A stretch of DNA of 5,853 nucleotides from Alphaproteobacteria bacterium (GTDB taxonomy: Bacteria > Pseudomonadota > Alphaproteobacteria > Kiloniellales > J153): NCBI GenBank assembly GCA_003693905.1, contig RFLL01000183.1, positions 1-5,853 on the forward strand, read 5' to 3'. The translations under genes and the position numbers were made by a program. Of this stretch, positions 1 through 5,518 are shown one piece after another. The notes below the pieces were generated by a model. The model saw nothing but the letters and a program-made list of their open reading frames with translations, did not search any database and was not told the origin of the DNA. Position 1 is the first letter of the stretch. Every line of letters starts with the position of its first letter.

Positions 1-1072
1 CGGCTTCAAGCTCCTCAGTTGATACGTGTTCCATCACCTCGAAATCGTATCGCTTGCTCCGCTCGTCCGGGATGAGCTTTGCGATGACATTGGTCTTTTC
101 TGCGATCACCCACGACGGAGCCATCGGGACCCGCCAGCCACACTCGGGGCAGGTGCACTCGGTGCAGTACAGGTAGGCGTCGGCTCGCCAGCGTCGGCCG
201 GTGTCTGGGGCGGGCTCGCGATGCTCGATGCCCCACTCGGTGATCTGCCGATCGACGGCCTCGTAGACCTCACGCTGCGCCTTCTGCACCTCTTTGGCGA
301 CTTCCTCGCCGCCGCCGACAATGTTGAGCGCGGCCCAGGTGAGCAGGGCGGCGACGGGGTTGAGGTCGCTGCCGTACGCCTCGCAGCCGATGCGTGCGGC
401 CTCGAAGGGGATCGACCCGCCGCCGCAGAAGGAATCGCCGACCCGGGGCACGCGCCCGAAGCGGCGCTGTCCGAGCTGGGCGACCAGTTCGGGAAGTGTT
501 GAGGCGGATGTGCCGAGGTGGGCGTTGATGACCTTCCACGAGGATTCGGAGGGGCCGTTGATCTGTTCCGGGCGGACGCAGTACTTCAGACGCTCGTCGT
601 AGGACATCGAGAGGAAAGCGCGGCGGGCGAGGGATGTCTTGACATCCTTCTTGATGCCCTTTTTGAAGGCGGCCTTCTTCTCGGTGGAATCGGGCTTGAA
701 GTACCTGGCCCGGTCCGCGGGCGGGAGCTTGGCGAAGATGACCTTCTGCGGGATGGACTTCATCCGGCGGAGCATGCCGTCGTCGTCCATGGTCATGAGG
801 CGGAGGAATACCTCCCGGTCCATCTGCGGGTCATCGGTCGCGGGCAGCAGCAGCCCGAGGATGGTCGCTCGGCAGAGCACGAGCGGCTTGCGTCCCCACC
901 ACTTGCCAAGACCGGTGAGCGTCTGCCCGGCAACCGCCTTTCGCTCTGTGTAGGACTCCTTGCTCATCTTGGAGACGGGGAACTGTGTCTCCATGAAGCA
1001 GGTGTCGCCGAGCGGGGTGGCCCGCTTGGGCTTGACTTCGATGGCGGGTTTGCTGGTGCTGCTTATGGTCAC
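1..1072 (-). CDS. DUF1156-type adenine-specific DNA methyltransferase, C-terminus outside window
   Basis: This is probably an S-adenosylmethionine-dependent DNA adenine methyltransferase, the modification enzyme of the defence operon. The frame is open from GTG at 1072 to the window edge (357 codons). The N-terminal DUF1156-like signature GKWWGRKPLVLCRA lies at residues 56-69. A linker of about 140 residues follows, rich in Lys and Arg. The SAM-binding motif I region GDSFCGGGSIPFEAA is at 212-226, followed by SDLNP at 235-239, whose Asp is expected to contact the SAM ribose. Cysteines 303, 306, 308 and 311 (CTECTCPECGW) look like a small zinc-binding knuckle, as in zinc-ribbon-containing methylases of this family. 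The catalytic D/N-PP-Y/F motif is not visible and should lie beyond base 1. GTG was chosen because it overlaps the upstream stop as GTGA, the frame is conserved-looking from there, and an AGGA-containing purine stretch precedes it. In-frame ATGs at residues 27 and 36 are less likely alternatives. Family assignment is strong; target sequence unknown. Confidence 0.88.
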   Translation of the reverse strand, partial: MTISSTSKPAIEVKPKRATPLGDTCFMETQFPVSKMSKESYTERKAVAGQTLTGLGKWWGRKPLVLCRATILGLLLPATDDPQMDREVFLRLMTMDDDGMLRRMKSIPQKVIFAKLPPADRARYFKPDSTEKKAAFKKGIKKDVKTSLARRAFLSMSYDERLKYCVRPEQINGPSESSWKVINAHLGTSASTLPELVAQLGQRRFGRVPRVGDSFCGGGSIPFEAARIGCEAYGSDLNPVAALLTWAALNIVGGGEEVAKEVQKAQREVYEAVDRQITEWGIEHREPAPDTGRRWRADAYLYCTECTCPECGWRVPMAPSWVIAEKTNVIAKLIPDERSKRYDFEVMEHVSTEELEA

Positions 1073-1878
1073 GTGCTCTTCTTCCTGCGGGTTGTCTTTT
1101 TGCCGGTTGCCTTCGTGGATTTCTTTGTGGTTTTGCGGGCGGGTTTGAGGATCTCGGCGGTGTCGGTCTCCCGCTTGATCGTGGAGGGGCGGTCGTCGTC
1201 TGAATCGACACCCGTGGGTTGGTCGGGCATGGGGGCGTCCTCGCCCGAGATGGCCGGCGTCTCGGAGACGAGGCGGAAGAACTCGGGCACGACCGGCTGC
1301 TCGACATGGCGACCGGTGACCGGATTTTCGGTCAGGGCGAAGCGGAGGGCCTTGCGCCACCCGCGGCCGCGATCGGTGATCGCGTTGCCCGTGGCGGCGG
1401 CGGTCATGGTGTAGAGCCACCAGCGCTCCTCCGGGGTGAGGCCTTGCCAGTTGGCGATGGCTATGGGGATGGTCGCAGGGTCGGCGTCCTCGATGGCCCA
1501 CATCAGGACCGTGAGTTCTTTGCCGAGGAGGCGGGTGACGGGGTTGAAGCCGGCCTTCCAGCGGCCGGGGCGCCTGCCCTCGCGCTTGAGCCTCGCGTTG
1601 AACTCGGCGCGGACGACATCGGCGATCTCGTTCCACTTCGGGCGGGCGAGGCGGCAGCGGACCTGCCCGTCGTCGCGCTCGCCGTAGTGAGCGGCGAGGG
1701 TGATGCGTTCGGGGTTCCAGGAGAGGTGCTCGCTGACCTCGACGGGCTGCGCGTTGGAGCGAGGGACATGGACGAGGAAGTAAGCGGTGGCCTCGTCGGG
1801 ATCGAAGCCGAAGGCCCCTCTCAGGGTTTCCGTCGCCGTCTTTTCCGCTCGCTTTGACATACGCACCTGTGTCAGCAT
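1069..1878 (-). CDS. DUF3780 anti-phage-associated protein with lysine-rich tail
   Basis: This is a member of DUF3780, a family of unknown biochemical function known mainly from loci with DUF499 and DUF1156 proteins. The family assignment rests on residues 127-163, where WAIEDADP and GLTPEERWWLYTMT resemble the conserved family core. That core probably spans residues 20-203. It is followed by an acidic, Pro/Ser/Asp-rich linker (about 210-232) and a basic tail (246-269) with 11 Lys/Arg in 24 residues, mixed with Thr and Ser like histone-H1-type DNA-binding tails. There are no membrane segments and no recognisable catalytic motif. The ATG at 1878 shares its A with the DUF499 stop (TGATG), implying coupled translation. 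GTG at 1881 and ATG at 1860, which has AGGTG just upstream, are alternative starts; the second gives a protein beginning MSKRAEK. Its 3' end overlaps the methyltransferase start by 4 bases. It could be a structural or DNA-binding adaptor between the ATPase and methylase; that role is inference. Confidence 0.85.
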   Translation of the reverse strand: MLTQVRMSKRAEKTATETLRGAFGFDPDEATAYFLVHVPRSNAQPVEVSEHLSWNPERITLAAHYGERDDGQVRCRLARPKWNEIADVVRAEFNARLKREGRRPGRWKAGFNPVTRLLGKELTVLMWAIEDADPATIPIAIANWQGLTPEERWWLYTMTAAATGNAITDRGRGWRKALRFALTENPVTGRHVEQPVVPEFFRLVSETPAISGEDAPMPDQPTGVDSDDDRPSTIKRETDTAEILKPARKTTKKSTKATGKKTTRRKKST

Positions 1879-4800
1879 CACTGGACGACCTCGCCCGGCT
1901 TGATTTCAGTTTTGATCTCATTGACCCAATCAAGCAAGCCCTGTCCGGTGGGAAAGTGGATCATGTTCGCTTCGATACCGAGTTGCCCACCACCGGGAAG
2001 CTTGCGCACGACTTCGATGGCCTCTCGCAGATCGATGGCGGACAGCTCGACCTTCTCGTGCAATGAGAGTTCGGCCCAGCGATCGCCCGTGACATTGATG
2101 CGGATGCCACTCGCGCAGGCCTCGTGTTTCTTGAGGCGTTCAACGAAGTCGTACGACTCCTGGGTGATGTAGTATTCGTGGCGGCGCTTCCAAATGGCGG
2201 GCTTGCCGGGGTCGATCGGCTCGTCCTCGAGGTCATCCTTGGACCAGTCGAGTGTGATCTGCTCAACCTCGGACTCGATCCCATCACAGACGGCGTAGGC
2301 CAGCACGAACGGGGTGCCGGGTTTCAGGGCGATAGGCTCGTCGTAGGTGCCGCCCGAAATCATGGGGCTGGAACCGTCGGTGGTGTAGCGGATCTCGGTT
2401 TTGCCGTGCTTGTTGGGCGCGGCCTTTAGCTCGAGCATCCGGTCTCCGTTTCTGCCCGAGAAGATACGGTGCTTGAGGGTAACGCGGTTCTTCCAGGTTA
2501 CGGCTGGGCCGGTGGGATGGGTGCCGGTTGAATCCACCGCGAGGAAAGAAACTTCCATTTCTGAGGTGCGGTACTCGCCGTTCTTGACCTTGAAGGACGC
2601 GGTTGTCGCCTCCCCGCCGACTTCGGCATAGACGGTGTCGCCATGAACCGGGGTGACTTTGAGGATGACTTCGCCAGTGTCATCGTCGCGGCTGAGCTCG
2701 CGGTGCTGGACGCTCGTCGTCTTCGGAGGCGGGGGCGAACGATCGACATAACCGCCGGCGTCTTCTCGCCAGACTTCGCGGTGTACCAGATCGTCTTTCA
2801 TCGCATCAAGGGCGTCGCGACGGTGCCACTGCCACTGCGGGTTCATCGCGGCCCGCTTCTTAACCTCGGACCAGAGCATCTGGGGCTGGGTGAACAGTCG
2901 GGCCTCGATCTTCTTGCGGAAGGTGTCGCCGGTGACCTCCTCCGTGAACTTCATCTTGTCCTTGAGGGCCTGGATGATCTGGTCTTCACCGTTGTACTTG
3001 TTGCCCTCGAACTTCATCAGGAAGTCGGCGCTGGCGAGTTCGTCCGAGCTCCCCTGGCGGGTTGGATACCAGAGCGTCGAGAATGTCTCTTTCACCGCAG
3101 ACAGGAACTGCTGGAGAATGCGGTCCTTGAGTTCATCGGCTTGCTTGTATTGTGGGTCAGTGGCTGGCACCTTCTCTGCGTTCATCTCCTCGATGATGTG
3201 CTGTACCGCTTTGAGCCGCTTGGCACTCTCAAGCAGGCTCTCGAATGTGTTCCGAGAGCCTGTGAGGAAGCAGACGCGGTTCTTGAAGGTCGTCTGGTCC
3301 CAGAACGCGCGGAGCTGGGGATTCAGCCCCTGTCCGACATACGGCTCGGAAATGACGAGCGTGACTTTGTCAACGACAAGATCGATCTCATCGATAGCCG
3401 GTAGGGCCAGGACGCTTTGGTAGCACCATGAAGTCGAGGGTGCGAATAGGGTGTCCAAGCGTTCACGGAGTTCCTTGAGCGACTGTTCGCGGACATAGGC
3501 CTTGGCGAGCGATTCCAGCTTGGCGTTAAGGTTCTCCGTGTTCTTAAAGAATAGTTTTCCGTCGCGGTTGGAGTGCAGATACCAAGCCGCGGTGGCGAGC
3601 TTTTCAAGCACTTCGCCCTTGAGCTTCGCGAGGTTGCGGCCGGGGGCGCAGAGGTATGCCACAAGCTCTGCGATGGAAAGTCCGAGCACAGCGTTCGGCA
3701 CATTAGCCAGCGATGCCATGAACAGCAGACGGCAAGCATCGGTGGCGTCATTCGAGCCGATGTTCTGGTCCATGACCTCGGCAACGGAATTCCCCTGATT
3801 CGCAATGTCGTGCGAAATCGCGTTTTCAAGATTGGGGTTGATCTGCCGGATTTCGGAAAGCGTCTCGGCGTCGTTGAGATCGATGTCGTGCACGGAGATC
3901 AGGTACCGAGAATCCGCTTGGCCGGATTCCCAAAGCCTCGACGCGATGATCCGCATCAACCGGATGAGTGCACGCGTCTGTTGGAAGCCTGGATTCTGCC
4001 GGAACCGCGCGTACAAGTCCTTGATTGCCGGGTGAAAGGGGTAACTCGCCTGAATGAGCTGTGCAAACTGCTCCGGTGACTGTGCCGTGATGTCCATCTG
4101 CTTGGCTTCGCGGATGGCTTTGGCGTAGCCCTGGGCGATTTCCGTGATGTCCTGCTCTTTCGGAAGCTCCTTGAAGAGTCTCTTCCGGATGATCTGGTAG
4201 AACTCGTCTGTATTGATCCGGACCGGTGTCAGGTCCATCGCATGGCGCTGGGCTTCATCTTGGAGCTGGTCCAGCACGTGCTTGATCTGGTCGCTCGCTT
4301 CGGCGTATGTCCCGACGAGGTCCGTCAGCACGACACAGACTTGTGGCAGTTCATCCTCGGCGACGGCTTCGAACAGATTCGTTAATGCGGTGCTCGTCAC
4401 CTTCGCGAGGTCGGAGTTTCCGACCGAGGTTGCTTTGGCGTTGTCCAGATAGGGCGGCAACTCGTCAAGGAGGATGAGCGTCGGTTGGCCTTTCAGCAGG
4501 TTCACCCAGGCAGAACGACCCGGCGCCTTGAGCGGCTGGTAGTAGTCCTTGAACGCTTCGTGCTTTCCGAGTTGCTGCGCAATCTCCCCCCAGATGCCGT
4601 GCGGGATGTCGGATTCACGACCCGAGAATGCAACTACACGCACCTCAGGGAGTTCGCTGGATGGCGGAAGACCTTTGAGCACACTCGCCCGCTTCTCAGC
4701 GTGCTTCGCAAGCAGGCCGAGCGTGATCAGATTGTGCGTCTTACCACCGCCCATCGCCTGGGTAAGCTTAAAGACTGCCTGTTCGGATTCACCGGTCAAG

Positions 4801-4976
4801 CGGCGGAACGCCTCCTGAAGTAACGTCCGCATGCCATCTGTGACGTAGTTCTCGGCAAAGAATGAATCCGCATCGATCTTGTTGTCGATCAGTCGGGAGA
4901 GGTTTAGTACGGTGTCACGCTTCGATGCGTCGAAGACGCTGTCTCGCGGCACGCACAGGGATTTTAGACTCTTCAT
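1878..4976 (-). CDS. DUF499 AAA-type ATPase of the defence operon
   Basis: This is a large (1032-residue) soluble P-loop ATPase of the DUF499 family (COG1483-like), expected to couple ATP hydrolysis to sensing or remodelling of DNA or protein in an anti-phage complex. The Walker A motif is QAMGGGKTH at residues 73-81 and Walker B is ILLDE at 168-172. VCVVLTDL at 213-220 sits where a sensor-1 strand would be. YPFHPAI at 313-319 and the Arg-rich helix at 336-348 (RALIRLMRIIASR) resemble the lid region of this family. The middle is alpha-helical, with no nuclease motif recognised. Near the C-terminus, IRYTTDG at 862-868 and a following GTYDEPIAL stretch resemble the chitobiase/FN3-like beta-sandwich seen as an accessory domain in many proteins. 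The ATG at 4976 was chosen because GAGGA precedes it by 7 bases; a start 50 codons earlier would read through the promoter region with unlikely residues. First gene of a polycistronic operon; its stop overlaps the next start. Confidence 0.9.
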   Translation of the reverse strand: MKSLKSLCVPRDSVFDASKRDTVLNLSRLIDNKIDADSFFAENYVTDGMRTLLQEAFRRLTGESEQAVFKLTQAMGGGKTHNLITLGLLAKHAEKRASVLKGLPPSSELPEVRVVAFSGRESDIPHGIWGEIAQQLGKHEAFKDYYQPLKAPGRSAWVNLLKGQPTLILLDELPPYLDNAKATSVGNSDLAKVTSTALTNLFEAVAEDELPQVCVVLTDLVGTYAEASDQIKHVLDQLQDEAQRHAMDLTPVRINTDEFYQIIRKRLFKELPKEQDITEIAQGYAKAIREAKQMDITAQSPEQFAQLIQASYPFHPAIKDLYARFRQNPGFQQTRALIRLMRIIASRLWESGQADSRYLISVHDIDLNDAETLSEIRQINPNLENAISHDIANQGNSVAEVMDQNIGSNDATDACRLLFMASLANVPNAVLGLSIAELVAYLCAPGRNLAKLKGEVLEKLATAAWYLHSNRDGKLFFKNTENLNAKLESLAKAYVREQSLKELRERLDTLFAPSTSWCYQSVLALPAIDEIDLVVDKVTLVISEPYVGQGLNPQLRAFWDQTTFKNRVCFLTGSRNTFESLLESAKRLKAVQHIIEEMNAEKVPATDPQYKQADELKDRILQQFLSAVKETFSTLWYPTRQGSSDELASADFLMKFEGNKYNGEDQIIQALKDKMKFTEEVTGDTFRKKIEARLFTQPQMLWSEVKKRAAMNPQWQWHRRDALDAMKDDLVHREVWREDAGGYVDRSPPPPKTTSVQHRELSRDDDTGEVILKVTPVHGDTVYAEVGGEATTASFKVKNGEYRTSEMEVSFLAVDSTGTHPTGPAVTWKNRVTLKHRIFSGRNGDRMLELKAAPNKHGKTEIRYTTDGSSPMISGGTYDEPIALKPGTPFVLAYAVCDGIESEVEQITLDWSKDDLEDEPIDPGKPAIWKRRHEYYITQESYDFVERLKKHEACASGIRINVTGDRWAELSLHEKVELSAIDLREAIEVVRKLPGGGQLGIEANMIHFPTGQGLLDWVNEIKTEIKPGEVVQ

Positions 4977-4983
4977 GCTGTCG

Positions 4984-4988
4984 TCCTC
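4984..4988 (-). promoter_or_regulatory. Ribosome binding site of the DUF499 gene
   Basis: GAGGA on the minus strand, 7 bases before the ATG at 4976. It fixes the start of the ATPase gene and rules out the longer open frame reaching 5126, which would run through the divergent promoters. Confidence 0.65.
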
Positions 4989-5027
4989 GTGGATGCGATG
5001 AAAATCCTCGATTCCAGGGTGCCACCG

Positions 5028-5075
5028 CGCTCTGGAGCGTCTGCCGACTCCGCTATCGCGGCAAGAGAGGCCTCT
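5028..5075. repeat. Three short palindromes in the operon leader
   Basis: The probable 5' untranslated leader of the DUF499 operon holds three separate dyads: CGCTCTGGAGCG (5028-5039, perfect 5-bp arms), CCGCTATCGCGG (5050-5061, 4-bp arms) and AGAGGCCTCT (5066-5075, fully palindromic). A further CCTCT lies at 5079-5083, so CCTCT recurs 8 bases after 5071-5075. They could be secondary operators or small RNA hairpins. Each is short enough to arise by chance in GC-rich DNA, and none is followed by a U-tract, so terminators are not supported. Confidence 0.25.
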
Positions 5076-5082
5076 AGACCTC

Positions 5083-5110
5083 TTGACCCGTCGGTCATGT
5101 GCAGTATATC
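5083..5110 (+). promoter_or_regulatory. Candidate sigma70-type promoter of the regulator-protease unit
   Basis: TTGACC (5083-5088; five of six matches to TTGACA) and TATATC (5105-5110; four of six matches to TATAAT) are separated by 16 bases. TATCCT at 5107-5112 with an 18-base spacer is an alternative -10. Transcription would begin near 5117, about 35 bases before the ATG at 5153. A weak AAGGCGAG at 5136-5143 may serve as the ribosome binding site. The -35 box lies within one of the dyads proposed as operators, consistent with autorepression. Confidence 0.5.
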
Positions 5111-5131
5111 CTAAACGCCAGCCCATGTCCG
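5103..5131 (-). promoter_or_regulatory. Candidate sigma70-type promoter of the DUF499-DUF3780-methyltransferase operon
   Basis: On the minus strand, TATACT (5108-5103; five of six matches to TATAAT) lies 17 bases after CGGACA (5131-5126; four of six matches to TTGACA). Transcription would begin near 5096 and give a leader of about 120 bases before the ATG at 4976. The -10 box overlaps that of the opposing promoter, so the two polymerases could not occupy the region together. Assignment is by consensus match only. Confidence 0.5.
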
Positions 5132-5152
5132 GGTCAAGGCGAGTACGACTGC

Positions 5153-5518
5153 ATGAGCGACCCCATCCAGCATTTCGGTTCTGTCCTCCGCGGGCGGCGG
5201 ATCGAGAAGGGTTTCAGCCTGCGGAAGTTCGCCGAGCTGGTGGACATCAGTCCGACATACCTGTCGCTCGTCGAAACCGGGAAGGCGGAGTATGCCCCCG
5301 CCGCCGAGCGCGTCCGGAAGATGGCGGAGCTGCTGGGCGCCGACCCGGACCACTGGATCGCACTGGCCGGTCGCATGCCCGAGGACGTCAAGAATATCAT
5401 CCTCAAGGACCCGGAGCAGATGCCGGCGCTTCTCCGTGCCGCGAAGAATCTCACCCCCGAACAGCTCAAGAAACTGATCGCCGATGCAGAGCGCAAGGGC
5501 AGGGGGGGCGAAGACTGA
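5153..5518 (+). CDS. XRE-family helix-turn-helix transcriptional regulator
   Basis: This is a 121-residue cytoplasmic DNA-binding protein, probably a repressor of its own promoter and perhaps of the divergent defence operon. The N-terminal Cro/C1-type fold spans about residues 7-67. The helix-turn-helix is at 21-43, starting FSLRKFAELV, with recognition-helix region SPTYLSLVETG at 33-43. The remaining part (70-110: LAGRMPEDVKNIIL, then DPEQMPALLRAAKNL) is a helical tail of the kind found in regulators paired with ImmA/IrrE peptidases, and may carry the dimer interface or the cleavage site. ATG at 5153 was chosen over one at 5099 because the HTH domain begins right after it and the upstream extension lies in promoter DNA. 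The stop shares its A with the start of the peptidase gene, so both proteins are made from one transcript. A run of seven G near the 3' end could allow slippage into the peptidase frame. Confidence 0.9.
   Translation: MSDPIQHFGSVLRGRRIEKGFSLRKFAELVDISPTYLSLVETGKAEYAPAAERVRKMAELLGADPDHWIALAGRMPEDVKNIILKDPEQMPALLRAAKNLTPEQLKKLIADAERKGRGGED
5501..5508 (+). promoter_or_regulatory. Ribosome binding site of the peptidase gene, embedded in a seven-G run
   Basis: AGGGGGGG lies inside the end of the regulator gene, 9 bases before the ATG at 5518, and is the only purine-rich Shine-Dalgarno-like stretch near that start. The last bases also form a G GGG GGC arrangement in the regulator frame, which fits the general X XXY YYZ slippery pattern. 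Confidence 0.4.

Larger units (their letters stand above)
5082..5138. promoter_or_regulatory. Candidate operator region: 9-bp inverted repeat with TGACC/GGTCA half-sites
   Basis: CTTGACCCG at 5082-5090 is matched perfectly by its reverse complement CGGGTCAAG at 5130-5138, with the centre at 5110 on the overlapping -10 boxes. Within each arm region is a smaller dyad: TGACC-N4-GGTCA at 5084-5097, covering the plus-strand -35 box, and TGTCC-N1-GGTCA at 5126-5136, covering the minus-strand -35 box. The two dyad centres are about 40 bp apart, close to four helical turns, so dimers at both would face the same side of the DNA. The best candidate ligand is the XRE regulator encoded 15 bp downstream. 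The repeats are seen directly; the operator role is inferred. Confidence 0.5.

Noticed and set aside
518..1857. Long plus-strand open frames (298 residues at 518-1414 and 212 residues at 1219-1857) opposite the methyltransferase and DUF3780 genes
   Set aside because: They are antisense frames opened by GC-rich codon use. Their translations are low-complexity with no recognisable motif, while the opposite strand has clear family signatures and overlapping gene junctions.
2643..3404. 253-residue plus-strand open frame inside the DUF499 gene
   Set aside because: It is antisense to a continuous 1032-codon gene with recognised ATPase motifs, has no sensible ribosome binding site and no domain.
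5028..5061. Palindromes CGCTCTGGAGCG and CCGCTATCGCGG as an intrinsic terminator
   Set aside because: Stems are only 4-5 bp, neither has a following T-run on either strand, and the position between divergent genes does not call for a terminator.
4977..5126. 50-codon N-terminal extension of the DUF499 frame starting at 5126
   Set aside because: It crosses the divergent promoter region, has an Arg-rich unlikely composition, and lacks the good GAGGA site found 7 bases before the ATG at 4976.
1..5126. Classification as DISARM or BREX
   Set aside because: No DrmA/DrmB-type helicase, PglZ phosphatase domain or Lon-like protease is visible. The DUF499/DUF3780/DUF1156 combination is distinct, although all of these systems share a methylase and a large ATPase.
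5083..5137. TTGACC on the minus strand (5137-5132) as the -35 of the defence operon promoter
   Set aside because: Its spacing to the TATACT -10 is 23 bases, too long for sigma70; CGGACA at 5131-5126 gives the standard 17. The TTGACC copy is better explained as an arm of the inverted repeat.
5099..5152. Earlier ATG at 5099 for the regulator gene
   Set aside because: It would lie upstream of the predicted transcription start and inside the -10 region; the added 18 residues are not typical of the XRE fold.
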